64,000 nucleotides of DNA, taken from assembly GCA_902477755.1 (NCBI GenBank), contig CABSIK010000010.1, positions 1-64,000 of the forward strand. The letters run 5' to 3'. A program made the translations under genes and the position numbers. The DNA is from an uncultured Clostridia bacterium. Lineage in GTDB: Bacteria; Bacillota; Clostridia; Lachnospirales; Anaerotignaceae. The notes under the pieces are model-generated. The model did no database searches. It worked only from the letters and a program-made list of their open reading frames with translations, and had not been told where the DNA came from. Below, piece by piece: positions 42,500-50,512 of this stretch. Position 1 is the first letter of the stretch; every line of letters starts with the position of its first letter.

Positions 42500-43843
42500 A
42501 TGACTCAGGGATTTTCGTTGACGGAAGGAAAAATCAGCACTACATTGCTGCGCTTTGCAATGCCGTTTTTGCTTGCCAGTTTCCTACAGGCATTATACGG
42601 TGCGGCAGACCTGTATGTGGTGGGGCGCTTTGATACGGCGGCTGGCGTATCGGCAGTTGCTATCGGCAGTCAGGTCATGCAGACCATTACAGGCATTATA
42701 TTGGGGATTTCCACTGGTGGTACAGTTTTGTTAGGTAGGTGCATTGGTGAGGCAAATCCCAGAGGGGCAGCAAAAGCAGTGGGAACCATTACATCCTCTT
42801 TTTTGGCTCTGGCAGTGATTTTAACACCGTTGATGCTGTTTTTGACGGAATCCATTGTCACGGTTATGGAAACGCCTCAGGAAGCGGCAGAAGCAGCTAA
42901 GGCATATATATTTATCTGTTCCGCAGGAATTCCTTTTATCATTGGGTATAATGCGGTCAGCGGTATTTTTCGTGGATTGGGTGATTCCAAAACACCTGTA
43001 TATTTTATATTGATTGCCTGTATCGTGAATATTGGTGTGGATTTTTTACTGGTGGGAGGTTTTGGCATGGGAGCAGAAGGCGCGGCCATAGCCACCGTTG
43101 CCGCACAGGCAATCAGTTTTTTTGCTGCACTGTTCTATATCAGAAAGAAAGGGTTTTCCTTTCCTGTACATAAAAAGGATTTCATTCCAGATCCATCGTC
43201 GGCGTTGCGCATTTGGAAGGTAGGTTTGCCCTTGGCATTGCAGGATGCGTTGGTAAATATTTCTTTTCTGGTCATTACAGCCATTGTGAATACATTGGGA
43301 CTGATTCCTTCGGCTGCTGTGGGGGTAGTGGAAAAAGTCATTATTTTTGCCATGCTTCCCCCCACATCCTTTGCTTCTGCCGTTGCTGCCATGACAGCAC
43401 AAAATCTGGGAGCAGGAAAACCAGAAAGGGCACGGAAAACCCTGTGGTTCGGCATTGGATATGCTTTGGTTTTCGGTGTTTTGTTCTGTGTATACTGCCA
43501 GTGGAATCCGGAAAGCATCACTGGCATTTTCGCCAAAGAAGCGGAGGTAGTCAGTGCGGCGGCGGATTATCTGCGGTCTTATTCCATTGACTGTATTCTG
43601 GTTGCCTTTATTTTCTGCATGAATTCCTATTTCAGTGGATATGGAAAATCAGTGATTTCTTTTGCCCATAGTATGCTGGCAACCTTTGGTGTGCGTATTC
43701 CGGCTACGGCATTTTTGAGCCGTTATGCAGGGGAATCTCTTTATGTCATGGGATTGGCTTCCCCCTTGGCGACCTTTGTTTCACTGGTGATTTGTCTGTT
43801 TTTCCTGCGGTATCTCCATAGAAACACCGTTGGAATTTCGTAA
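42500..43843 (+). CDS. MATE family multidrug exporter (MepA/NorM-like)
   Basis: 447 residues, twelve membrane helices in two related halves: LRFAMPFLLASFLQALYGAADLYVVGRF, GISTGGTVLLGRCIGEAN, then WKVGLPLALQDALVNISFLVITAIVN and MTAQNLGAGKPERARKTL. Such exporters use sodium or proton gradients to remove cationic compounds. AAAGGGG precedes ATG 42500. The regulated leader suggests a small-molecule inducer. A second, partial MATE gene lies at 63600-64000. Confidence 0.93.
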   Translation: MTQGFSLTEGKISTTLLRFAMPFLLASFLQALYGAADLYVVGRFDTAAGVSAVAIGSQVMQTITGIILGISTGGTVLLGRCIGEANPRGAAKAVGTITSSFLALAVILTPLMLFLTESIVTVMETPQEAAEAAKAYIFICSAGIPFIIGYNAVSGIFRGLGDSKTPVYFILIACIVNIGVDFLLVGGFGMGAEGAAIATVAAQAISFFAALFYIRKKGFSFPVHKKDFIPDPSSALRIWKVGLPLALQDALVNISFLVITAIVNTLGLIPSAAVGVVEKVIIFAMLPPTSFASAVAAMTAQNLGAGKPERARKTLWFGIGYALVFGVLFCVYCQWNPESITGIFAKEAEVVSAAADYLRSYSIDCILVAFIFCMNSYFSGYGKSVISFAHSMLATFGVRIPATAFLSRYAGESLYVMGLASPLATFVSLVICLFFLRYLHRNTVGIS

Positions 43844-43924
43844 GAAAATCATAACAAAACCATAACAAAAATCTGATGGTTTTCTGCTATGCTATAAGAA
43901 AATATGCAAGGAGGCTTTCAGAAA

Positions 43925-44110
43925 ATGAAAAACAAGCATTTGTGGCTGGCTCTAGTGGAAGGGCTGGTGTTTATGGTGCTTTTCCTGCATCGCTACGAAC
44001 TGGAATGGATGTGTTGGATACAGATGCTCATCTGTATCATTGTGGGCATCAAAGCTTTGGATCATTTGCGTGCATTTTATGAAGATAAGAGAATGATGGG
44101 GAAAAAATAA
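43925..44110 (+). CDS. Small membrane protein, function unknown
   Basis: 61 residues from ATG 43925, ten bases after AAGGAGG. Two hydrophobic segments (LWLALVEGLVFMVLFL and WIQMLICIIVGIKAL) with a basic, charged C-terminus. A weak inverted repeat (AAAACCAT / ATGGTTTT, 43856-43883) separates it from the MATE gene, and TGC-TATGCT just after that could be an extended -10. I do not recognise a family. Confidence 0.65.
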   Translation: MKNKHLWLALVEGLVFMVLFLHRYELEWMCWIQMLICIIVGIKALDHLRAFYEDKRMMGKK

Positions 44111-44159
44111 AAAACCCTTTTGCTGCGGAAACCAATTGTTCGCAGCAAAAGGGTTTTTT
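44111..44159. terminator. Bidirectional terminator between the small membrane protein and the XRE gene
   Basis: A 17-bp stem, AAAACCCTTTTGCTGCG (44111-44127) / CGCAGCAAAAGGGTTTT, with T residues on either side. It serves converging genes. Confidence 0.93.
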
Positions 44160-44164
44160 CATAA

Positions 44165-44578
44165 TTAATCTTTACGATATTCTTTTTCAGTCTGTGCAAC
44201 GCGGAGCAAAGAAGATTTTTCCAATGTATTTTCTTCTTTTCTCATGGCATCCCGATCCAAAAGCCATTGCATATACATAAGCAATTCGTCACGACTGTCC
44301 TTGCTCAGCTGAGCATAGTAGGTCTGAAAACGATTAAATTCGACGGATTCATCATCTACCATGTAAGGATGGCGAATGTCATTGACACCCAGAAGATAGT
44401 CCAGAGACACATCAAAAATTGATGCGATTTTCTTCAAGTCAGGGATGGAGGGCTGATTGCGTCCGGATTCATAGTTGGCAATGGCGGTATAGCCATAGTT
44501 CAACATTTCACCCAATTTTACCTGAGTTAATTTTTTCTCTTTTCGCAGCATTTTCAGCCGATCTTTAAATTCCTGCAA
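44165..44578 (-). CDS. XRE-family transcriptional regulator
   Basis: 137 residues if started at TTG 44578 (spaced after AGAGGTG); GTG 44587 is possible. N-terminal Cro/CI helix-turn-helix: RLKMLRKEKKLTQVKLGEMLNYGYTAIANYESGRNQPSIPDLKKIASIFDVSLDYLLGV, here clearly split as LTQVKLGEML and YESGRNQPSIP. The C-terminal helical part is charged and of unknown role. It is divergent from iscS. Palindromes at 44618-44629 (CTACAAGTGTAG) and 44714-44728 lie in the shared intergenic region and could be its sites. Confidence 0.9.
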   Translation of the reverse strand: MQEFKDRLKMLRKEKKLTQVKLGEMLNYGYTAIANYESGRNQPSIPDLKKIASIFDVSLDYLLGVNDIRHPYMVDDESVEFNRFQTYYAQLSKDSRDELLMYMQWLLDRDAMRKEENTLEKSSLLRVAQTEKEYRKD

Positions 44579-44713
44579 CCTGCTCACCTCTTTTTCATTT
44601 TTCTTTTACACACGATACTACAAGTGTAGAATACTAAGACTATTCTTTATTATATGGTTATTAAAGAGTCGAGAAAAGGTATTGTCACAGATAGAAAAAT
44701 ATTTTTGACAATA

Positions 44714-44728
44714 TTCGCAAATTGCGAA
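44714..44728. promoter_or_regulatory. Perfect palindrome between the XRE gene and iscS
   Basis: TTCGCAA-A-TTGCGAA, 15 bases, four bases after a TTGACA. Operator-like; the binding protein is unknown. Confidence 0.4.
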
Positions 44729-44774
44729 AAAGAACATACATTAAAAATTAACAGGATACTTTTTGAATTCCTAT

Positions 44775-44803
44775 TGACAAACTATGAAAAGTATGGTACA
44801 TTT
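44775..44803 (+). promoter_or_regulatory. Promoter of iscS-iscU
   Basis: TTGACA (44775-44780), 17-base spacer, extended -10 TGG-TACATT (44798-44803). Confidence 0.82.
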
Positions 44804-44871
44804 AATTCACATAAAACATATAAGAATACTATGATATATAAAGTGAGTTTTTAAAAGAGGAGGACAAGACT

Positions 44872-46053
44872 ATGGCAACAAAAATTTATATGGATCATGC
44901 AGCAACAACTCCCGTCAGAAAAGAAGTTCTGGAAGCAATGCTTCCTTATTTTACAGAATATTATGGAAATGCTTCCGGTATTTATGGCATTGCAAAAGAA
45001 AGCAAAAAAGCCATGGAAAAAGCAAGAGAACAGGTGGCGGCTGCCATCAATGCCCAGCCTTCTGAAATCTACTTTACGGCTGGCGGCTCCGAAAGTGACA
45101 ATATGGCACTGAGAGGTGTGGCAGAAGCTCTGAAAGATAAGGGTAATCATATTATTACCACGAAAATTGAACATCATGCTATTTTGCACACTTGTGAATA
45201 TCTGGAAAAACATGGTTTCCGTGTGACATATCTGGATGTAGACGCAGACGGTAAGGTTAGATTGGAAGATCTGGAAGCAGCTATCTGTCCAGAAACCATT
45301 CTCATTTCTGTAATGTTTGCCAATAACGAAATCGGTACCATTGAACCCATTGTGGAAATTGGGAAATTGGCACATGAAAAAGGCATCTACTTCCATACAG
45401 ACGCTGTACAGGCAATGGGGCATGTTCCCATTGATGTGGAAGAAATGCACATTGACCTGCTGTCTATCAGTGGTCACAAATTGGGTGCACCAAAAGGTAT
45501 TGGCGCCATTTATATCCGTAAAGGCGTACGCATTACACCTTTGATCTTCGGCGGTGCACAGGAAAAGAAAATGCGTGCCGGTACAGAAAACATCCCCGGT
45601 ATTGTAGGTCTGGGCAAAGCAGTAGAACTGGCTGCCGCAGAACTGCCGGAAACAAGAGCAACACTGGAAAAAATGCGTGACAGACTGATTCATGGCATTC
45701 TGGAAGCCATTCCTTACAGCAAGCTGAATGGTCATCCTACAGATCGTCTGCCTGGCAACTGCAACGTTTCCTTTGAATTTATCGAAGGTGAATCCATGCT
45801 GCTGTTGTTAGACGCTTTGGGTGTAGCGGCATCCAGCGGATCTGCCTGCACATCCGGTTCTCTGGATCCTTCCCATGTGCTTCTGGCCATCGGGCTGCCT
45901 CATGAAAAAGCCCACGGTTCTTTAAGACTGACTCTGGATACAGACAACACAGAGGAAGAAATTGATTTTATTTTGGAAAAACTGCCTCAGATTGTGGCAA
46001 GACTGCGGGAAATGTCTCCCCTTTATGAAGAAGTCAGCAAACAGGCAAAATAA
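44872..46053 (+). CDS. iscS: Cysteine desulfurase (NifS/IscS type)
   Basis: 393 residues. PLP enzyme that removes sulfur from cysteine as a persulfide. MDHAATTPV, GGSESDNMAL, the PLP-binding Lys in SGHKLGAPKG (about 203), and the active-site Cys in SSGSACTSGS (about 327). GAGGAGG precedes ATG 44872. The neighbours iscU (scaffold) and mnmA (tRNA 2-thiolation) both take sulfur from such an enzyme. Confidence 0.96.
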   Translation: MATKIYMDHAATTPVRKEVLEAMLPYFTEYYGNASGIYGIAKESKKAMEKAREQVAAAINAQPSEIYFTAGGSESDNMALRGVAEALKDKGNHIITTKIEHHAILHTCEYLEKHGFRVTYLDVDADGKVRLEDLEAAICPETILISVMFANNEIGTIEPIVEIGKLAHEKGIYFHTDAVQAMGHVPIDVEEMHIDLLSISGHKLGAPKGIGAIYIRKGVRITPLIFGGAQEKKMRAGTENIPGIVGLGKAVELAAAELPETRATLEKMRDRLIHGILEAIPYSKLNGHPTDRLPGNCNVSFEFIEGESMLLLLDALGVAASSGSACTSGSLDPSHVLLAIGLPHEKAHGSLRLTLDTDNTEEEIDFILEKLPQIVARLREMSPLYEEVSKQAK

Positions 46054-46111
46054 TATAGATACAAAGAGAAGGTTACAAATTGATTGTTTGAATACACAGG
46101 AGGAATTTTTT

Positions 46112-46549
46112 ATGGAATACAGCGCAAAAGTAATGGATCATTTTATGAATCCCAGAAACGTAGGTGAAATTGAAGATGCCAGCGGTGTTGGTACTGTTGG
46201 CAACGCAAAATGCGGCGATATTATGAAAGTATATTTGCAGATTGAAGACGGTGTCATTCAGGATGCAAAATTCAAAACATTTGGCTGTGGTGCGGCAGTG
46301 GCTACCAGCTCCATGGCAACAGAACTGGTGAAAGGCAAAACCATTCAGCAGGCTTTGGAAGTGACAAACAAAGCGGTTATGGAAGCATTGGATGGTCTGC
46401 CTCCCGTAAAGGTACACTGTTCCTGTCTGGCTGAAGAAGCCCTGCATGCGGCTCTTTGGGATTATGCAGAAAAAAATCACATTGTGATCGAAGGTTTGAA
46501 AAAACCTGTCAATGACATTGATGAACTCCATCACCATACAGAAGAATAA
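46112..46549 (+). CDS. iscU: Fe-S cluster assembly scaffold (IscU/NifU N-terminal type)
   Basis: 145 residues from ATG 46112 behind AGGAGG. Scaffold cysteines: Cys34 in NAKCGDIM, Cys59 in FGCGAA, Cys103 and Cys105 in VHCSCLAEEAL. MDHFMNPRNVGE is the classic start. It builds clusters with IscS sulfur. The frame is open further upstream inside iscS, but without a ribosome-binding site. Confidence 0.95.
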   Translation: MEYSAKVMDHFMNPRNVGEIEDASGVGTVGNAKCGDIMKVYLQIEDGVIQDAKFKTFGCGAAVATSSMATELVKGKTIQQALEVTNKAVMEALDGLPPVKVHCSCLAEEALHAALWDYAEKNHIVIEGLKKPVNDIDELHHHTEE

Positions 46550-46557
46550 AGTAAATC

Positions 46558-46596
46558 AAAAAGTCCGATTCTCTTTCGGGAGTATCGGACTTTTTC
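46558..46596 (+). terminator. Intrinsic terminator after iscU
   Basis: A 12-bp stem AAAAAGTCCGAT / ATCGGACTTTTT with inner CTC/GAG pairs around TTTC-like loop bases, then a T run. Confidence 0.88.
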
Positions 46597-46621
46597 TGTA
46601 TTTGGAAAGAGAAGGAAAGCC

Positions 46622-46650
46622 TTGTTTCCCAATGGGGAATATGGTACGAT
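46622..46650 (+). promoter_or_regulatory. Promoter of mnmA
   Basis: TTGTTT (46622-46627), 17-base spacer, extended -10 TGG-TACGAT (46645-46650). Confidence 0.65.
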
Positions 46651-46683
46651 GAAAAACGAAAAAATGAAAATAACGTAAGGTCG

Positions 46684-47799
46684 GTGAAACTATTGTCAAA
46701 AGGAAAAGTAATTATCGGAATGTCTGGCGGTGTAGACAGTTCTACAGCTGCTTATTTATTAAAAGAAGAAGGGTATGAAGTGATCGGTGTCACCATGGGG
46801 ATGTGGCAGGAGCCGGGAGAAACAGAAGGCTGCGGTAATCTTTCTGCTGTGAAAGATGCTTCCCATGTGGCGGACAAGCTGGGAATCGAATTCCATGTAT
46901 TGGATTTTCGGAAAGAATTCCGCGAAAATGTTGTGGATTACTTCATCAACAGCTATGAAAGAGGCATGACCCCCAATCCTTGTATTGCCTGCAACCGTCA
47001 TGTGAAATGGGCGGCGTTGCTGGATTATGCCAATAAGATTGGGGCAGACTATATTGCAACAGGACATTATGCCCGCATTGAAAAACATCCCGTTACAGGC
47101 AGATACTCCATCAAAGCATCTGTCACAGCGGCAAAAGACCAGACATATGCCTTGTATCGTCTGACGCAGGAACAATTGGAAAGAACTTTGATGCCCGTTG
47201 GTTTTTATGAAAAGGATGAAATTCGGAAAATCGCTGCAAATATTGATGACTTTATTGCGAAGAAAAGCGACAGTCAGGATATTTGCTTCATCCCAGATGG
47301 AGATTATGGCGCATTTCTGGAACGGGAAAGAGGAAAAAATCATTGCCCGGGAAATTTTGTAGATATGGAAGGAAACATTTTGGGGCAGCATAAAGGCTTA
47401 ATTTATTATACGGTAGGACAGCGGAAAGGTTTGGGCATTGCTTTTGGCAAACCCATGTATGTATATGGGTTGGATGTGGATAAGAATGAAGTCATCCTTT
47501 GTGACAACGAAACACTCTTTTCCAGAACCGTATATGCAAATCAGATCAATTGCATGTCTGTACCGGAATTTAAAGACGGTATGCGGTTCCGTGGGAAAAT
47601 CCGTTACAGTCATAAAATGGCAGACTGTACTGTGCGCATGATAGGAGAGGACTTACTGGAATGTACTTTTGATGAGCCACAGAGAGCCATTACACCCGGT
47701 CAGGCATTGGTGCTTTACGATGGGGAGTATGTGGCAGGCGGCGGTACTATTTTAGGAGCAAAACTGCCAATTAATCAAAGAAAGAACGAAGCTGAATAA
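46684..47799 (+). CDS. mnmA: tRNA 2-thiouridylase MnmA
   Basis: 371 residues from GTG 46684 (TTG 46693 possible). Adds sulfur to U34 of tRNA for Lys, Glu and Gln. PP-loop IIGMSGGVDSSTAAYLL, catalytic Cys in TPNPCIACNRHVKW, GADYIATGHYARI, KDQTYALYRLTQEQL, second Cys in SDSQDICFIPDGDY. It follows iscS and iscU but has its own promoter. Confidence 0.95.
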   Translation: MKLLSKGKVIIGMSGGVDSSTAAYLLKEEGYEVIGVTMGMWQEPGETEGCGNLSAVKDASHVADKLGIEFHVLDFRKEFRENVVDYFINSYERGMTPNPCIACNRHVKWAALLDYANKIGADYIATGHYARIEKHPVTGRYSIKASVTAAKDQTYALYRLTQEQLERTLMPVGFYEKDEIRKIAANIDDFIAKKSDSQDICFIPDGDYGAFLERERGKNHCPGNFVDMEGNILGQHKGLIYYTVGQRKGLGIAFGKPMYVYGLDVDKNEVILCDNETLFSRTVYANQINCMSVPEFKDGMRFRGKIRYSHKMADCTVRMIGEDLLECTFDEPQRAITPGQALVLYDGEYVAGGGTILGAKLPINQRKNEAE

Positions 47800-47846
47800 A
47801 GATTTTGTATATATTTTCAAAAACTGTCATTTGTCGCATTTTGTAA

Positions 47847-47875
47847 TTGCATGGAACCATTGTTTGTGGTATCAT
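47847..47875 (+). promoter_or_regulatory. Promoter of the Na/Pi cotransporter gene
   Basis: TTGCAT (47847-47852), 17-base spacer, extended -10 TGG-TATCAT (47870-47875). Confidence 0.72.
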
Positions 47876-47933
47876 GTTTGATGGTATATAAACAAGGGTT
47901 ATGTTCTATAAGAAAAATTTATGGGAGGCAGCG

Positions 47934-49622
47934 ATGAATTACGCAGAAATGATTATTCCGTTTATCGGCGGTCTGGCTTTGTTTATCTATGGCATGAATA
48001 TCATGGCGCAGGGTCTTCAGAACGCCGCAGGCTCCAAGATGAAGAGTATTTTGGAAGCACTGACACAGAACAAATTGATGGGGATTGCTCTAGGCGCATT
48101 GGTAACAGCCATTGTACAGAGTTCCTCCGCAACAACCGTTATGGTTGTTGGTTTTGTAAATGCCGGTTTGATGAACCTGACACAGGCAATGAGTGTCATC
48201 ATGGGTGCCAACATTGGTACAACTGTAACAGGCTGGCTGGTATCCAGTTCCGAATGGGCAAAGATGTTCAGCCCCGCAACCATTGCACCACTGGCAGTTA
48301 TGCTGGGTGTTATCTTGATGATGAGCGGCAAAAATGCTCGTCGGAAAGAAATTGCTTCTATTGTAATTGGTTTTGGTGTGTTGTTTATTGGTATCGAAAG
48401 CATGTCATCTTCCGTAGAACCTCTGCGTGATTCTGAAGCTTTCCGTTCCATGTTTGTGACACTGGGCGCAAACCCTCTGCTGGGTATTTTTGCTGGTGCA
48501 TTTGTAACGGCTATCATCCAGAGTTCCTCTGCATCTCAGGGTATCCTGCTGTCCTTGGCGGCATCCGGTCTGGTGCCTTTCAATGCGGCAGTATATATCA
48601 TCATGGGTCAGAATATCGGTACTTGTGTAACTGCCCTGATCAGTGGTATCGGTGCTACAAAAACAGCGAAATGCGTTGGTTACATGCACTTGATGTTTAA
48701 TATTACTGGTACCATCGTATTCAGTATTGTGGCTATCGTATACTTTACAGTTCTTAACCCTGCTATGGGCGGCGAGATCATTACACAGACACAGATCAGT
48801 GCCATCCATACCATCTTTAATATTGGTACCACTTTTATGGTTATTCCTTTGTCCAATATCATCATCAAGATTGCAAAGAGAATCAACCATGTTCAGGAAT
48901 TGGAACGCAAAGACGAAAGTCAGCTGGTTCATTTGGACAAACGTATTCTGGAAACACCCAGTCTGGCAGTAGAAGGCGCAAAACTGGAAACACTGCGTCT
49001 GGGTCGTATTGCGCTGGAAAACCTGCAGAACTCTTTTGACGCATTGATCAAGAAGGATCACGATAAGATCGAAGAAGTAAAACAGCGTGAAAATGTTGTG
49101 GATAAAGTTTGTGACAGCATTTCTGAATATCTGATCAAACTGTGTACTTTGCAGATCAGTGAAAAAGACAACCAGACAGTTACTTCCCTGCTGAATACCA
49201 TCAGTGATATGGAACGTGTGGGTGACCATGCGGAAAATATCGCCGAACTGGCAGAAGAAATGGAAAGAGAAGATATCACATTTTCCAGCATGGCTTTGGA
49301 AGAATTGAGTGAAATGACAAAGGTAACATTGGCAAGTTACGAAAATGCCCTGAAAGCATTGGAAAACAACGATATTACCTATGCTATGAAAACCGCTGTA
49401 CTGGAAGAACAGGTTGATGCGCTGGAAAAGAAACTCCGCGTAAGCCATATCGACCGTCTGTCCAATGCGGAATGTAATGTAAACTCCGGTATCCATTTCC
49501 TGGAAATGCTGGGCAATCTGGAACGTGTATCCGACCACGCTATGAATATTGCGCAGGTGGTTTTGAACGAAAACAGAGTAGAAAAGAATTATCACGACGA
49601 AGCGATTATGCCCGTTGTTTAA
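47934..49622 (+). CDS. Na/Pi cotransporter with C-terminal PhoU-like domain
   Basis: 562 residues from ATG 47934 behind GGGAGG. Two inverted membrane repeats, each with the hallmark QSSS: TAIVQSSSATTVMVVGFVNAGLM and TAIIQSSSASQGILLSLAASGLV, plus GANIGTTVTGW and GQNIGTCVTAL. From about residue 340 two PhoU-like helical bundles follow (VVDKVCDSISEYLIKL, MERVGDHAENIAELAEEME, NLERVSDHAMNIAQ). This NptA/YjbB type exports or imports phosphate with sodium. It could also act in phosphate balance rather than uptake. Confidence 0.94.
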   Translation: MNYAEMIIPFIGGLALFIYGMNIMAQGLQNAAGSKMKSILEALTQNKLMGIALGALVTAIVQSSSATTVMVVGFVNAGLMNLTQAMSVIMGANIGTTVTGWLVSSSEWAKMFSPATIAPLAVMLGVILMMSGKNARRKEIASIVIGFGVLFIGIESMSSSVEPLRDSEAFRSMFVTLGANPLLGIFAGAFVTAIIQSSSASQGILLSLAASGLVPFNAAVYIIMGQNIGTCVTALISGIGATKTAKCVGYMHLMFNITGTIVFSIVAIVYFTVLNPAMGGEIITQTQISAIHTIFNIGTTFMVIPLSNIIIKIAKRINHVQELERKDESQLVHLDKRILETPSLAVEGAKLETLRLGRIALENLQNSFDALIKKDHDKIEEVKQRENVVDKVCDSISEYLIKLCTLQISEKDNQTVTSLLNTISDMERVGDHAENIAELAEEMEREDITFSSMALEELSEMTKVTLASYENALKALENNDITYAMKTAVLEEQVDALEKKLRVSHIDRLSNAECNVNSGIHFLEMLGNLERVSDHAMNIAQVVLNENRVEKNYHDEAIMPVV

Positions 49623-49631
49623 GAAAAAAAG

Positions 49632-49677
49632 AAAAAGCCCTTTGCTGTGTGAAAACATGGCAAAGGGCTTTTTTTGA
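49632..49677 (+). terminator. Intrinsic terminator after the Na/Pi gene
   Basis: A 14-bp stem AAAAAGCCCTTTGC / GCAAAGGGCTTTTT, then more T residues. Confidence 0.92.
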
Positions 49678-49748
49678 TGGATACAGGCACAAAACTATGG
49701 AAAGAGGAATACATAAGAAAAGAGAGCACAAAGAAAGGCGGAATGATT

Positions 49749-50297
49749 ATGCCGCGCGTTTATCTGAGTCCTTCTTTACAGGAATACAATCTTTATGTCA
49801 ATGGAGGAACGGAGGAGGAGATCACCAATCTTATTGCAGACGCCATGGAGCCTTATTTGTTGGCTTCCGGCATTGAATTTACACGGAACCGTCCGGAGAT
49901 GAGTCTGGGGGAAGCCATTGCCGCTTCCAATGCAGGAAATTACGACCTGCATTTTGCCATTCATTCCAATGCAGCGCCGGAAAGTCTGGCAGGAAAATTA
50001 CAGGGAGTGGATACCTACTATTTTTATAATAGTCCCTATGGCAAAGAAATGGCTGATATTGTTACGGAAAATATGAAGCAGGTCTATCCTGATGGAGAAA
50101 AAGTGCAGTCCGTGGCAACGGCAACCCTGCGAGAACTGCGCCGTACCAACGCGCCTGCGGTGTTGGTGGAAGTGGGGTATCACGATAATGTTGAGGACGC
50201 CCAATGGATCAAAGAGAACATTGAGCAGATTGCTGAAGCTCTGGCAAAATCCATTGCAGACTATTTTGGCGTACCATTCCGCAGGCCTCAGTTATAA
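49749..50297 (+). CDS. N-acetylmuramoyl-L-alanine amidase-like protein
   Basis: 182 residues from ATG 49749, seven bases after AAAGGCGG. Amidase_3 fold is visible in NYDLHFAIHSNAAP (His68/His72 region), TATLRELRRTNAPAVLVEVGYHDN (catalytic-type Glu141) and a Glu-rich helix after GGTEEE. The usual first zinc histidine in a DPGHGG motif is replaced: the N-terminus reads VYLSPSLQEYN. No signal peptide. This LSPS.QE.N variant occurs in clostridial amidase-like proteins; whether it is active is unclear. Confidence 0.8.
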   Translation: MPRVYLSPSLQEYNLYVNGGTEEEITNLIADAMEPYLLASGIEFTRNRPEMSLGEAIAASNAGNYDLHFAIHSNAAPESLAGKLQGVDTYYFYNSPYGKEMADIVTENMKQVYPDGEKVQSVATATLRELRRTNAPAVLVEVGYHDNVEDAQWIKENIEQIAEALAKSIADYFGVPFRRPQL

Positions 50298-50429
50298 ATA
50301 ATGTTAAAAAGTGAACAACTGTTATCACAAAAAATGACTGAAATTTTATGCTATCCTCCAAAGAGAAAGTTTTTTTATAAAAAATAAAGGGAAATCGTAA
50401 CAAGTGCCGTATTTATATTACTATGTATA

Positions 50430-50459
50430 TTGTGTAAATGCTCTACAATACTGTATACA
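50430..50459 (+). promoter_or_regulatory. Candidate promoter of the EF-G-like gene
   Basis: TTGTGT (50430-50435), 18-base spacer, TATACA (50454-50459). The rest of the 50298-50512 gap holds no gene. Confidence 0.45.
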
Positions 50460-50512
50460 TGCTAACTGACGGGCAACTTGTCCGATTATTCAATACCAAG
50501 GGAGGTATCAGT

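Noticed and set aside
44654..44854. 66-codon + strand frame before iscS
   Set aside because: It covers the iscS promoter, has no ribosome-binding site and its lysine-rich content reflects A+T-rich DNA.
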